Shown here: in pieces, positions 37,955 through 49,893 of the stretch
How the letters are laid out: each line of letters starts with the position of its first letter
How positions within the stretch are numbered: the stretch's first letter is position 1
Source of the DNA: Branchiostoma floridae
Lineage: Eukaryota > Chordata > Leptocardii > Amphioxiformes > Branchiostomatidae
Direction: 5' to 3'
Assembly: GCF_000003815.2 (NCBI RefSeq)
Contig: NC_049990.1
Span: forward strand, 7,653,010-7,717,009
Length of the DNA: 64,000 bases
The notes under the pieces: generated by a model
What the model saw: only the letters and a program-made list of their open reading frames with translations
What the model was told of the DNA's origin: nothing
Databases searched by the model: none
Program-made: the position numbers and the translations under genes

Positions 37955-38045
37955 AGAGGTTGATGGGGAAAATCGTGACCTTTTTTTTTAAGAAAAAGAC
38001 GGTATACAATCTTGAAAAAAGTCACGATTTTCCCCATCAACCTCT
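37955..38045. repeat. Perfect 25-bp inverted repeat (snapback)
   Basis: AGAGGTTGATGGGGAAAATC plus GTGAC at 37955-37979 is mirrored exactly at 38021-38045, around a 41-base AT-rich spacer. It may be a very short MITE. Confidence 0.75.
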
Positions 38046-38138
38046 AATTGAAGATTAACCACTTGACTCAGGTGAAAATGCGTACCTATCTTCGACTAAG
38101 GACGTCATCTCGGATGGGACGTGGAGGTCCTGTGGAAG

Positions 38139-38357
38139 TAGTCTCTACCAGCTGCAGACTCCCGCCTGGCCGAATAGTGAACTTGGGCCCAGTTAGGAAT
38201 AAAAGTCTAGTAGACAAAAATGGCCCAGGAGTGAACTATTAAACCTCTCAGCGGATAGACTACAAAAGACTGACTGAGATCCCATGGAAACTTATTTGTC
38301 CCTATTTGTCCAAATTCTTCTCTTTTTTATCCAGCTGACACGTCTGCTTGGAGACTG
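38139..38357. mobile_element. MITE related to 4,607-4,821, inverted
   Basis: It begins TAGTCTCTACCAGCTGCAGA and ends with ATCCAGCTGACACGTCTGC then TTGGAGACT, the mirror of the 4.6-kb element. Internal blocks such as GTTAGGAATAAAAGT and TCCCTATTTGTCCAAATTCT are also shared. No target duplication can be seen. Confidence 0.65.
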
Positions 38358-38374
38358 AAGAGTCATACCTCGGG

Positions 38375-38510
38375 CACTTAAAGATCCTACCACACTTATC
38401 GAAAGGAGTAGGGGTGACGGGTCCATCTTGCAGTGTGATTGGATCAAACTTACACGCTGGTCTTACACTGCTTGTATCTACTGTACAATTCTGGTGTGTC
38501 ACGCCCAAAG
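38375..38510 (+). repeat. SINE fragment
   Basis: It contains the AAGATCCTACCACACTTATC block and, downstream, TCTGGTGTGTCACGCCCAAA, a diverged form of the CTGGTGTGTTACGCC repeat found at four other places in the window. Confidence 0.45.
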
Positions 38511-39045
38511 ACGTAATTCGGAACAAGGTAAATACCAGCTAGGCAAAGTCGTCCACTTAAAAAAAGAAGCTGACAGTCTATACATACGTTCCCCAACGAA
38601 GATGTGCACCAAGCTACTACTGCGATATTGTATTTCAGATTTCGTGAGAAAGCCGAGATTGTAATAACGCGATAAATTGGTGGCTCCTCCCCTCCGATAA
38701 GGACAGACAAAACAAAAACAGGCAGGAAATGTCGTGCGGAGACCAAGGACGTGGTGCTTTCATCAACATCTTCATACCACGGCTTATCCCCTCTGATACA
38801 AGCAGATGTAGGGCCTAGAAAAATGTCGCGTTTCCGGTTGGCTACCCGATCAATGGTAGCAAAAACATGTCTACCCTAGTCTGATTTTAATGAAGCGAGG
38901 TTGATGAAGTTGTTGAAAGTAAGCCGAAATTTCTGAATTGTGCGCAAAACTTGGGCAAGGTATAAAGTATAGAAAGTTTAGGCATCATTCATGTAACACT
39001 TCAAAGAAATTACTTTGGAGAGGGGGAAACAAGAGATTGAGATAA

Positions 39046-39052
<7 letters not shown>

Positions 39053-39100
<48 letters not shown>

Positions 39101-39101
39101 A
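39053..39101 (+). repeat. GA microsatellite
   Basis: (GA)n with a single CA interruption. Confidence 0.95.
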
Positions 39102-39725
39102 GTCTATAGTCTACGACGCCGATAAACTTTCTAAAGTTCACAACTTTGATTCATATTGTAATCTACAAAATCAACCACCCTCCATGCTCTCGACAGCGCA
39201 TGTCTGACAAGTAAGTGCTTCCTGAATTATCGGGCTCTCGATAGAGTATCAGAGATCATTAGCTCTCTAGCTTTAACGCAAAGTGGTAGAGATCTAGTCT
39301 TAAACCGAACGATTTAGACTGTTTAACTCACGCGGCAGGTGACAACTCTCCTTGTTGGCACTTTGCCTTGTCCTGTACCGTTTAAATCGCGCAACTTGAA
39401 CGCAGATAAGGATGAAGAATGATCACCTGGCAGTTAAGCTGATTATATAGAGCTGTACTTGGCATGCTAAATACTGTAATGTTGACTTGTAACTTCACCG
39501 TGTTAGATTCCTGCACTCAATAGAAAAGTACTGCAATTCTTCTTCTAACAATTCAATGTATAGTTAAAACTTTCACAACCAGTGCAGCAATTGGACATGT
39601 GTTTTTCCGACATACTTACGAAGTACAGGGTTTGACACTTACCAAACTTTCGACAGAAAGCTTTATTAACTTGACTTGAATTTCTTAAAAGCCACAATTA
39701 TTGGCGAAAAAAATACAATGCCTTT

Positions 39726-39779
39726 CTGTATCTAAATTTATATAGCCGGTGTAACCACCCTTCGGCGTAACACACCAGC
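39726..39779 (-). repeat. CTGGTGTGTTACGCC repeat
   Basis: Inverted copy with TGTATCTA at its tail side and TTCGGCGTAACACACCAGC at its head. Confidence 0.55.
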
Positions 39780-39872
39780 TTCAAACTTTCGTACAATCAA
39801 CTACAAAGTACAAAATAAGAATACAAAGTAAATCTTCACACACCAGTATTGCGGATAGAAACGTCAGAATAT

Positions 39873-39972
39873 NNNNNNNNNNNNNNNNNNNNNNNNNNNN
39901 NNNNNNNNNNNNNNNNNNNNNNNNNNNNNNNNNNNNNNNNNNNNNNNNNNNNNNNNNNNNNNNNNNNNNNNN
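39873..39972. other. Assembly gap (100 N)
   Basis: Exactly 100 N, the usual placeholder for unknown size, beside the large palindrome. Confidence 1.
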
Positions 39973-40479
39973 AAGGGGAGTTACCAGTAAAGGCTACTGG
40001 CCTCTGAAAGTCTGCGGTAAACGTAGCCTAGCGTAGTTTTTATTGTCCTCGGCCGGTGCCTTCGACACATTTAGTATGTCTCCATCAATTAAGGAAATCA
40101 CAGTTCAGCACACCATACCAATTTCGAGTACAGATAAGATGCTCACACGTCATTACTGAGGATGGAGACGTCAGAATATAAAACAGCACAGTTTGTTCAC
40201 TTCAATCACTTGTCATCAACAATTTTAGAGTGGTGATGACAAGTGATTGAAGTGAACAAACTGTGCCTTTTTATATTCGAGTCTCTTCAACATTAGTTAA
40301 AACATGTATGCATCTTATCTTTACAGGACATTGTTTTGGTGTGCTGAACTTTGATTTCCTTAATTGATGGAAACATACTAAATGTGTCGAAGGAACAGGC
40401 AGAGGACAATAAAAACTACGCTAGGCGACGTTGACCGCAGACTTTCAGAGCCAAGTAGCCTTTACAGGTAACTCCCTTA
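39973..40479. mobile_element. Large palindrome, arms of about 245 bp
   Basis: The centre is near 40226. The left arm starts AAGGGGAGTTACC just after an assembly gap; the right arm ends GGTAACTCCCTTA. Blocks such as CTCTGAAAGTCTGCGGT and CACTTCAATCACTTGTCATC are mirrored, with small indels. Sequence before the gap (39,820-39,872) resembles the inner left arm, so a second partial copy may have caused the gap. Confidence 0.75.
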
Positions 40480-41523
40480 GTTCTTCAAATCCTTTGCCGA
40501 TAAATAGAACATAGTAACATAAATGCACAAGGCAATGGCAAAGTTATCTTCATATGTGATTGTTTTTTCAAAGTTCTGAGGTACTACATGTAAAAGTCGT
40601 CTGCGAGGCTGTCAATCATGATCTGACCTCTGACCAGCCCACCCCAAGTGAGCCGGGCATCGGGGTCCGAAATCCGCAGGGTCCTGGGACGAAAGTAATA
40701 ATTAGCCGAAATTGGCGACCGCGCCCAACCTGCTAAACCTATTACTTGGCCCCTACGTGAGGCCGCCTGAGCTTTTTTCCAACGGTCCTTCTGTCCGGAA
40801 CTTTCCTGGAACTGGTTTTAGTGTCAGGAAAGTTCCTGGAAGTTTTACAGCTCCTACAAGTATAAACCCTACGTCACAAGCGCACTTTATTGCCATATCT
40901 ATACTATAGGAAGATTTGAACATACCAAGTCTCACAAGACTAAAGTAGGTACATAAATTTGTATAAAACATTGTTTTGTTATCAGAAAAGATGCTGAAAA
41001 CCAAGAAAAGCCCCACCTGATTGCAGCAAGACATAACGTCACATTTCCCAATCGGGCAGCTTTAGGTACTTTACGAAAAGTACGATATAAAAGACAACAA
41101 AAACACAAAACAGACCAAACATAATTCAACAGCATGTCTTGTGCATATCAAGTTTTTAATTGGCATTAACTTTAAACTTTTGCTTCGGCAAACATCCCGG
41201 CCGGGCCCCGGGTAGTATATGTGATGTAGACCTTAGCAATAAAATATGTTTTACGACATTACCATTCTATATGTCCAGGGAGTTTCGAAAAACCCTGTTC
41301 TCCAACTAGATCTATTTTGCATATCAATTCATAGCTAGGATATATAAAAAAAAACTTTCTCCAACAAGATTTCTCCAGTGTCACTGACGAAAGACCACGG
41401 ATGAAATTATACCCAGTTGCTTGAGTAACTGCTTTTTGGCGTATGTTTTACGAGATGTTTTTACCAAAGTAGTGTCCACGTGTGTGGATGTTTAGTCCCC
41501 ACCCCAACCCCTCTCTCGGCTAT

Positions 41524-41922
41524 AGTTCGTCACCCATACACAGTCTCTACCAGACTGACTACGCTGGCTGTTATAGGGAGAATAATTTGCTAGGAGAATT
41601 CTGCTATCAGAGGAGTTGGTCGGCCGCGCAATCTGATGGAGGGACATGAACTAAAGCGTGGACTGACTCCTCTGACCAATTTCCCGATTTTTCTACCGAA
41701 TTCTACGATCGTTTTTTTCATTATCTTTATTCATTTATCTATTTCAGGACATGCAACAATTAAAAACAAATGATAAATAGATTGAAAAGAAAACATGCTG
41801 GGGGAACAGAAGCCTGTGCAGTTTTCATGGCTCCCCCTCACAAACTAGGTATTAATGAGATGTAATGTACAAAATCTAAATAACCAAGAAACATAAATAT
41901 ACCTAAGTTCGTCACCCATACA
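41524..41922 (-). mobile_element. Composite insertion flanked by a 17-bp direct repeat
   Basis: AGTTCGTCACCCATACA occurs at 41524-41540 and 41906-41922. Between them lie a CTCTACCAG-family MITE (about 41,542-41,710) and about 195 bases resembling a minus-strand LINE 3' tail. A 17-bp direct repeat fits a LINE target duplication. The MITE could have entered later, at the junction. Confidence 0.55.
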
Positions 41923-42184
41923 GGTGGTGGTCGTTATCGCCAATTACTGTCCCATCAGGCCTCGGCGTGGCGCTGCCTCCCCGCCGCCTGACCGTCGGTC
42001 CGCTGCCCGCTGTACTTCCGGGCAGCTAACGAGCCCCAGTCCGTGTTTACCTTGCCTCAACAATAAGAAACAATTCTCCGGGACGTTCTGTAAATAAGGG
42101 CTCGCGGGGGACGGTGGTCAAGCGGCGAGAGTCATGAATACACTATGTACGGAGTGAAAGGAACGATATGGTGCCTGTTTACTT

Positions 42185-42370
42185 AGTCGTAGGACGTCGT
42201 ACGATTTTTTTTAGGTACGATTTTGACGTACGATTTTTAAAGCAGGCTGCGACAGGATCAACCAACGAAAAGAATGTAAAATACGAAATAGAATTTTCTG
42301 TAATAAGACAAATGAGTCTATCAAGACAAGTTCACGACTCATTTAAGAATGTCACGACGATCGTGCGACG
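42185..42370 (-). repeat. Diverged single unit related to the 9.7-10.2 kb satellite
   Basis: CGTCGTACGATTTTT, AAAGCAGGCTGCGACAGGAT and CACGACGATCGTGCGACG resemble, in reverse, blocks of the satellite unit. Similarity is patchy. Confidence 0.4.
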
Positions 42371-43009
42371 AACACACGTGTGACCAGGCGGACAACAGCC
42401 GTCAAAGAACCATGCAAACGAAGAAATGAAATGAAATTTACTAGTGTGTTGTAAAGAGGTAGAATTGAAAATGATGGTGAACTTGGAAAAAAACAAGGAC
42501 TTAGTTAAGTAATACGGTACGATTTCTAGTTCTGCATCTAACGACTAGAAAGAAAATACAGGCATCGGTCCATAAGTTTAACACAAATATGCATTGGTTA
42601 GATAGACAGCTGTAATTGAAATTTGGGAACACCTCTCCAGCATCAGACCTGACCTGACCCTAATCTTTGCATACTCCCCAGAGTCACCGGCCGATTCTAT
42701 TCATTAACTTTTCATACATCATTAGGCACTGGCTGGGGTGATGTCTGCACTTCACATCAACATTGACCCACGTCACTTTGATGGTCTTTGATCTCAGTCA
42801 ACCAGATGTTGTTGCAAACATGTCAAAACTTTGTCATAATTTTTTTTTAAACGGCAGCGTAAAAAAAAAATATGTAGTTCAAGAGATAATATTGTATCAG
42901 TTTAAGGTGAAGTCTAAAATCTGTGGTTTCTCACTCAATACTTTTCACGTAGATAACTTCGTAAACGCTTTGTCCGCCAAGGAAAGTTTGGCTGCAATGC
43001 GGAGAAATT

Positions 43010-43091
43010 CTACTAGAGGGCGCTGGTGAGCGGTGTTTGTTGTTGTCCCGCAAGGCGCTTTCTGGGATACGTCACATGACCAAAATGGCGG
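43010..43091 (+). promoter_or_regulatory. MIS12 proximal promoter motifs (CTCF-like, CACATG palindrome, YY1-like)
   Basis: Three motifs lie within 80 bases of the MIS12 start. CTACTAGAGGGCGC at 43010-43023 matches a 14-base CTCF core consensus at 13 positions. The perfect palindrome GTCACATGAC at 43071-43080 is an E-box of the USF/MiT type. AAAATGGCGGC at 43082-43092 overlaps the start codon and resembles the YY1 site found at many housekeeping start codons. TTCTGGGA just upstream recalls part of a ZNF143/THAP11 site. There is no TATA box. Motif identity is seen directly; binding is inferred. Confidence 0.5.
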
Positions 43092-46000
43092 CATCTTCAA
43101 CTGCAGGTTTGTAAAAATGAATTAGTTTGAAGAGAAATTTCTGTTAAGTTGTGATTACTGTGACTTACTAACCTTCTTCATTGACCCCTAGAAGTTGCAG
43201 GGGACATGGCTGGAGACTCGCACGTAGAGTACGCCGTTCAGCACTTCGGATTCACGCCGCAGTCCTTCGCCGATGGAGGTAAGTGGGGGAGGGGGGCGAT
43301 CTGTCAAGAGAATTCTGGCCAGCTTTCATCGTAACAACAACAGTAACATGAGAAACACAAAGAAAAGACGTCAAATGCCTTTGTTATCGTTTTTCGAAGT
43401 TGGACTATGCTGGTGTGTTACGCCGAAGGGCGGTTATACCGGCTATATAGATACAGATACAGATACAGATGAAAGAATAGGATTCCGTCCGAACAGGAAA
43501 TTGCGTCCTTGGTCTAAGCCTGAAACTACCGCTGTTATTTCTCTCACATAATTGAAGATATTCCATCAAATAGAACTAAATTTGTTGTCAAAGATAACAT
43601 GAAAGCGCCACAAACAAAATATGACAGTATTTCCTCACCGTTTTCCTTGAAATAACGCCGCTGCAAACGTCTGTGGCATGTTGTCCCAGACACCTGTCAA
43701 TCATGTGTAATTACAAGGCATCATGGGAGAGGAAGATGTCAGGACCGTGTTTTTTTTAGGCCCCAAGAAATAAGTTTTATTCATGACATGTTCTGCACAT
43801 TCCATTTTAAATGCAAGGGCTTGAAACCAAATGGGCTATGTCTACAACAAGTCTTTTTTTTTCAAACTGAACGGTTCAATGTTTTGTTTCAATTTTTGTC
43901 CTAGCAACTGGATGTTGAATTGTTGACCATGCTTTGATACAATTTTGTTTCTTCCAGTGTTTAATGTGATGGTAGACAACCTGTATGACACCTTGGATGC
44001 TGCAGAGCAGTACTTGATGTCAAAGGTCCGACAACATTGTTTTTTGTATTGGTTTGTTTGATTGCTTGTAACTTGGTTTTATTAGTGCATTATCTGGGTC
44101 AGTAATAGTATGTTCAATAAATTGTCAACAAAAGAAACTGACAGTTCCTCTGTTTGAATTACAGTACAGGGATGTCCCAAAAGAAGAAGTCAAAGCTGTA
44201 AGTACCACTCTTACAGTAAGGTCTGCTACCATTGCTGTATCAGTAGCAATATTGTTATTATTTGTTGCTTGAATTTACCATATGCCCTAAGGCAAATAGA
44301 AGACCAAATGTAGATGCTTGATCTAGATTCTAAGGAGTTAAACTTACAGAGTATTTGTTACTGACACCAACTTGCTTTTCTACAGGGTACACAAGAAATC
44401 ATCCTGAAATTTCTTCAGGCATTCAAGAAAGCTTTTGACAAATTGGAGGTATGTTTCAGAGTAGGGATGTGTACCAGTATCTCAGTACAGGTATAGTACT
44501 GCGAATATCATTCAGGTACTAGTACAGCCCCAAAATACTGGCATGTCAATGTACTGGTTTTGTACCTGAAACAAGCTTACAGTGAAGTGTATAACTTTTT
44601 AATGTACAGACAAGTATGTCGAAGAATGTGTTATTCCTCCCACAAAGATGAAAACATTACATGGCTGATGTACTCATTTCGAGGTTGTTCATGTTGCACC
44701 AGGCTTATGAAATTAGGAGTGTGAGAATGCGCTAAACTGTTTTAGTGGCTTTGTTTTTGTGGTGATCTTTGCTGTAACGCCTCGTACTATATAGCTACTA
44801 CATGCATCTCCATTACAGTTACAGTAATAGGTGTATTTACATCAGTACATTTGAAGTGTGATACGACAGGTTATTTAAGTGTAAGAATGAGTGACATTCC
44901 TTGTCCTTGCTTTATCATGTGTTTTCTTGCCCCCAGTTATACCTTCTGTCCAACCTGTTCCGCCTACCTGATCATGTGCTGTTACCTGAGGACAAGGTAA
45001 GTTCAGCAAAATAGCTCAATAACTTGCATAAAAAAATCTAAATTAACTCAATAGCTTGGGATTCATCTTTGGGATTATGTTCAAGTTCAATTCTGCTCCT
45101 ATTTGTATTTAAAAAAATCTGGGTGCACAGGAAACAAACGGGTGCACAACATTTAAAATTTTAAAAGTGGAATGTATGCGGAACCAAAAACCCAAATTAC
45201 AAACCTTCTTACCTCTCTTAAAACTTGAATCTGAAATCTTATAGCTAACTTCCAATATTGTGAACAAGTAATCTAACAGTTTAAATAGCATTTTTCTGAC
45301 ACATCAATGTATACTAGTACATTGTATACATGTGTATGTGTAGAATACTAGTACCTTTAGGTATGTAACTCTGCATAGTGTGCACCCAATCAACAATTAG
45401 ATGCGCAGCTCCTATCTATGATAGAATATGACGCCCATCAGGACTACGTTGAATGGTTTGTCCTATTGTTACACCAGGTCCAGATGGAACAGTACACTCC
45501 GGAGGAAGAGGCACAGCTAGATGAGGAACTGGATGTTCTCAGGCAGAAAATAAGAAACGTGAGTAAAAAACAAAATCCTACTCCAATCATTTCTTCTTGC
45601 TTTAGCTACAAATATATTTGAGGAGTATAAGCATCCAACAAGGTAGAATTTTTCTCAAATGACAAAATTTCTGAATTCAGATATAGACCATTCCGGTCAC
45701 TTGTTTCTTAAGGTTTCAAGGTTGGCTAAATGGGCATTTTGACTTTCCATTTTTTTTTGTCATTCATGAATGAAGACAGCATGGAACTGTAACGATGATC
45801 GATGGGCATGAAAGAATTCTTAATCAGATTTTTTGGGGCCATATGGATGACGTCATCAGGTTTTATTGCCCCTAATATTATAATTTCTTGAGAAAATACA
45901 GCACTTTGGTACGTACCACTGCAATGAAGCTATGTTTTTCATGTGCATATTGATGAAGGCCACTTGATATCTGCTAACGATTTGCAGTTATTTGAAAATG

Positions 46001-47517
46001 ATTTTTTTTAGTTAGAAGAAAACAATTATTTTCTAATAACTTGTTTGATATCTCTGCAGGCGGTGTATGTGAACACCTGTCTGAAGCAGGAGCTGGAGGA
46101 TCTTGGGAAGGTTCAGCTGCAGATGGAGCGGCTGCTGGTGCAGGTGGCTGAGATCGAGAGGACCTGCAGTGATGCTGGAGGTAGGCAGGGGGCGCTGTAC
46201 TCACAGCGGGGCATCCTAATTGATGCTACAGCCATGTTGATTTATGAGAATGAGAGAGAAAGATTAAATAGACGAATAAGATATGCCTAAAAGACTAAAA
46301 AAAACAGCATGAAGAACATTCTAGGCTAAAGAGGAATTCAATGGGGTTACATGTGGTCAGATGTCTAGACCAGTCACTTGTTGATTTGATTATATGGTCA
46401 ATATCTGCAAGTGCATCAATTTTCATCCGTTTCAAAAAATTAAGTTTTACGAGACCATGCAATAAATCATAGATAAAAACAAAGTCGCGGTCGACCATTG
46501 CTGACTCTTAGGAAGTTGATTGAGGAGACCTCTTGTCTGCCATGCGGGTCAGGGCCATGGCGAGGGATTTTATACTGTTTGTTTGTGAAAAAGTGAACTG
46601 AACTTAAGGCTTTTTACACGACTTTCCTCACTGTGCTCATGTGTACCTGACTTTGGTTCGGAGGTAAAGGTGGTGGAAGGAGAGGGATGGGCTCTGCCTT
46701 TCAATACTGTGCTCTAGACACAGTGCCTCAAAAACGCTATGGGACTACATAAATAGATACATTAACCTTTTCTGTGGTGATTTTGATGTTATCACAATGT
46801 TCTGTTATCATGTAAAGTAGAACTTATGGTATGGTAATGGTTCAACTTCTTCTCGTCACATTTGTGTGATCCTCTTTGTTCTTTTTCCAGTGCATGAACT
46901 GAAAGAGGCTATAGTGTTCCGGAGCAGTAAAGTGACAGCTTTAGTGGATGTGGTGATGTCTGTAATGGCGCACGGCGGCGACACAGAACATACGCAGGTA
47001 GTCAAGCAATTTATGTCCTTATGTCTTTTCCTGACGAAAACACTCGAAGTCACCAGAGTTACCAACCTAGGATTGGTGTGTTCAAAAATTTGAATTTTCT
47101 CAGAACGATCATGGAAGCACAGTAGGGACATCTTAGTTGGATAGTTTTAAAGAGCATTTGCAGATAGATGTGCGTAAGTTAGGTATGACAGGTCGTTCAG
47201 TGTAATATAATCAGCTGCTGTTGTGCTGCGTGCCTGCAAAGCTGGTGTGTTACGCCAAAGGGCGGTTATACCGGCTATATACTAGTAGATACAGATACGG
47301 GTTGTCAGTAGAATCTTACAACATGGCTGTTTAGGCCATAGCAAGGCAATTTTATGGATGGCATGCTATGCAATACCAACGGTTATAGTATGCTGAAGCA
47401 TGAAGTTGTAGACTATATCCACATGGTAGTGTTATATCTTGGTATGTTAATAGCAATCTCTCTGTCTTTCAGGAACAACTTACAGACCTGGAGAGAAAAA
47501 TAACCAGGATTTCCTGA
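43085..47517 (+). CDS. MIS12: MIS12 kinetochore complex component, complete, 10 coding exons
   Basis: Exons: 43085-43106, 43192-43278, 43958-44025, 44165-44197, 44386-44448, 44937-44996, 45478-45558, 46060-46180, 46891-46997, 47473-47517. All introns are GT-AG and phases agree, giving 687 nt (228 residues plus TGA). I recognise Mis12 from the N-terminal block HFGFTPQSF (residues 25-33), from the block with RLPDHVLLPEDK near residues 100-111, from the heptad-like coiled coil (about 115-175) and from the basic tail ending RKITRIS. Human MIS12 is 205 residues and shares these landmarks. In the Mis12 complex (with DSN1, NSL1 and PMF1) the protein joins CENP-C/CENP-T chromatin to KNL1 and NDC80 at kinetochores. 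The start is the ATG in a YY1-like context. A second in-frame ATG at 43206 would give a length nearer the human one and cannot be excluded. There is no sign of decay. Confidence 0.95.
43408..43471 (+). repeat. CTGGTGTGTTACGCC repeat with GATACA tail
   Basis: GCTGGTGTGTTACGCCGAAG is followed by GGCGGTTATACCGGC and a (GATACA)n tail, in MIS12 intron 2. Other copies are at 47,237, 39,726 (-) and 29,295 (-). The simple-repeat tail suggests a SINE 3' end. Confidence 0.6.
46182..46198 (+). promoter_or_regulatory. CTCF-like core motif at MIS12 intron 8 donor
   Basis: GGCAGGGGGCGCTGT starts a few bases after the exon 8 donor and contains the full AGGGGGCGC core. Only the motif is visible; occupancy is inferred. 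Confidence 0.35.
46510..46740 (+). mobile_element. SINE body fragment in MIS12 intron 8
   Basis: The stretch with TTTTTACACGACTTTCCTCACTG, ACCTGACTTTGG, GGTGGTGGAAGGAGAGGGATGGGCTC and CTCTAGACACAGTG (each a separate short block) has the shape of the common deuterostome SINE body. It resembles the body behind the tRNA-like head at 24,282. No intact head is visible here. Confidence 0.55.
47237..47298 (+). repeat. CTGGTGTGTTACGCC repeat with GATACA tail
   Basis: This second sense copy, in MIS12 intron 9, is nearly identical to the one in intron 2. Confidence 0.6.
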
Positions 47518-47880
47518 ACCAAAATCACAAAAAGGGGAAATTCCATATCCAGTATCTCAACTGTTCCATCTCATCTGTTGAATGAACTAAGACAAACTAC
47601 ATTCTAAGGTTCTCATGGAAGCTCATCTGTGTTGGTAGTTGTCATAGTACAATGCTAAACTTTCTTCCAACGCAAAGGTATACACAGATCATCAGTATTG
47701 ATCCTGAAGAAATCAACAGTGCTTGTTGAAACTTTGATCCATGTATAGCTTTGTATTGGAAGAAAGTTAAGCTTTGTACTATAAGGTTTTAAGGTATTTC
47801 TTGGCATAAGCTTGAATGTTCAAGTTAGTTGTACAGAGGAATTATGTAAGGCTTGTTTGAGAATAAACAAATCCATGCAT
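47518..47880 (+). other. MIS12 3' UTR candidate with poly(A) signal
   Basis: The sequence after the MIS12 stop is AT-rich and has an AATAAA at 47862-47867, a plausible polyadenylation signal about 350 bases downstream of TGA. The hairpin element at 47644-47782 would lie inside this UTR. The transcript end is inferred. Confidence 0.4.
47644..47782. mobile_element. Hairpin MITE in MIS12 3' UTR
   Basis: The ends are inverted: ATAGTACAATGCTAAACTTT on the left pairs with a near-perfect reverse complement ending GTACTAT on the right. The complementarity extends inward (CAAAGGTATAC with GTATAGCTTTG). The length is 139 bases and there is no ORF. This is a folded non-autonomous DNA element; superfamily unknown. 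Confidence 0.7.
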
Positions 47881-49314
47881 CCAACACAGGAATCACCGAA
47901 AACAGCTGCACAAACCTGCAGATGCAGATGGTATTCCAAGCCCTGATATTAGATACATGTATTAGTGCCCTTTTTTATACTATGGATGTTCAGCTATACG
48001 TAACATTGAGTACAAAGGTTTAGGTACAGGTCCAGACCTGAACCTGTAGATGAATTATTTGTATTTCCCAAAGTCACCTGTATCACCTGTGGACAGAAAA
48101 TATAAACATGAAAATGCTTATTTAGACTTTCCTGTTATCTCGTGATCCCATGCTTTTGAGGGGATATCAAGTCAAAAATGGTGTTTCTTTCAATTGTTTT
48201 CAATATGTTTATCTTTTTCCAGTGCCAGATTTCATCTTTGTTGTAGGAATAATATGTTTTAGTAACATAAAGTAATACACTTGAGTGTATGTCTATTCAG
48301 GTATAGTAACATTACATTGATGTTTCTGTACCTTTTAGTTTTACCTGTACTTAAATGATTTTTGCACAACTGTATCTGTATAGCACCGCTACACATTTCT
48401 ATTTCATACACAACATGTAAGTCATGTACCTTGTATGTATATACATACTGCAGGATATAGGATAGAAAAGAAGTCAATTAAGTCATGTTTTATACTTAGT
48501 GAGTGTAGGATACAGGCATTTTGTATTAGTTTGCTATTTAATACAAGCCTGAGATTTGAATGGGGGGGCATTTATGATGGTAAAAGATGTACTTAAATGC
48601 TTTTAAAACATTGTAAGAAAAATGGTATGTTTCTACCATGTCTAGTTTTACTTCTTAATTTTGAATTTTTCTATTAAAGATCTGTGGGCTGTATATAGGA
48701 AGGAGCAAGACTGGTCATAATTAATTCGAATAGGCATCGTGAGTTTTGAACATTTTTGTGAAGGATTAATTTCGTAAAAACGCTGCAAAAAGGAACATGT
48801 ATTTATTCATTCATTTTTAGACTGGTTGGCCTTTTCAGTCAGGCGCAGACTTAATTTTTCCAAAGCTCATCAATTCTTGCTTTAATGTTCAGAGTATGTG
48901 CCATCTCCCAAATCAAGCCAGTGTGGCCTAACGGGTTATGAAACTTTAATTTTAAGCTTGGATGCTTTAAATAGTTATATAATGCCTATAGATACCCCCT
49001 ACCTGGTCTGATTCAAAATGTCAGGCTACTCGTCGTTTTGTACTTCCAATTCAATTGTATGGTTCTCGAATTTGTGACAATATTGGAGTGACCAAAGAAA
49101 CATCCATTCAGTAATAGACCCAAAAACTATCACTGGAACCCAAAAGTCAACAAACTAGATTGAATACTTTGTACATATCGAGCAATGGAATTTGAACGTT
49201 AAATGCACCAATAAACGTAACAACAAGGAAGATGACGTTTGATGGTATCAAACTATGGGTATATGTTGATATCCAGCGTTCTCTTGAATGCTACTTCAAA
49301 CCTACTTGGCCATG
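47881..49314. other. Intergenic after MIS12
   Basis: AT-rich, no exon recognised; the spacer to ST8SIA copy 1 continues with MITEs and the TATCTCCATG element. Confidence 0.55.
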
Positions 49315-49501
49315 TAATCTCCAAGTAGATCTATCAGGGGCAAAGATAGTCAATCTCCGAGCAGATCCTAAGGTGGCATAACATAGTATCAAAAGCGTAG
49401 CCGGCCAAGGTGTCAAGTAGCCTTTGATGGCCACTGAACGCTCCTATGTCGGCTACCTTTCTTTGTCACATTATGTCGCTGGTAAATCTGCCTGTAGATT
49501 A
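49315..49501. mobile_element. Degenerate copy of the TAATCTCCAAG MITE family
   Basis: The left terminus appears twice (TAATCTCCAAGTAGATC at 49315 and CAATCTCCGAGCAGATCC about 35 bases later). The right end is CTGTAGATTA. This suggests nesting or partial duplication. Confidence 0.55.
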
Positions 49502-49893
49502 AAAGACAGTATCCAAAGGGCTAAACCGTATCCAACTGCCCGCAAGGGATGATTGTGATACTCCTATTTCCTACCAACTGTGGGGTTATCCGAGTGTACT
49601 GAGGAATCAATCGGCATAACCGTTCACAAGGTCATCCCGCAAGCAAAATGGCCGGCACCCCGTCCGACAAGTTTCCATGCGTGTGTGCTGGCAGCTTTGG
49701 AACCTGACTGGCTTAATCGAGTATAAGTAAATATTTTTTGCCGGCTCAAGCATGAAGCACGCAGTTAACAACAGTACCTCAGAGGGTCGGCCAGTCTCTT
49801 CCAGGCAGACGAGAGGAAACATTTTTCACGTATGTGCCAATCACTAACATATTTGTTCGTTTGAAATATATATGCCGCATTGTAGTGATTCGG

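Larger units (their letters stand above)
40480..43009. other. No gene recognised upstream of MIS12
   Basis: Holds the composite insertion (41,524), the satellite relative (42,185) and a GTTCCTGGAA/CTTTCCTGGAA direct repeat near 40,800-40,840. Confidence 0.5.
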
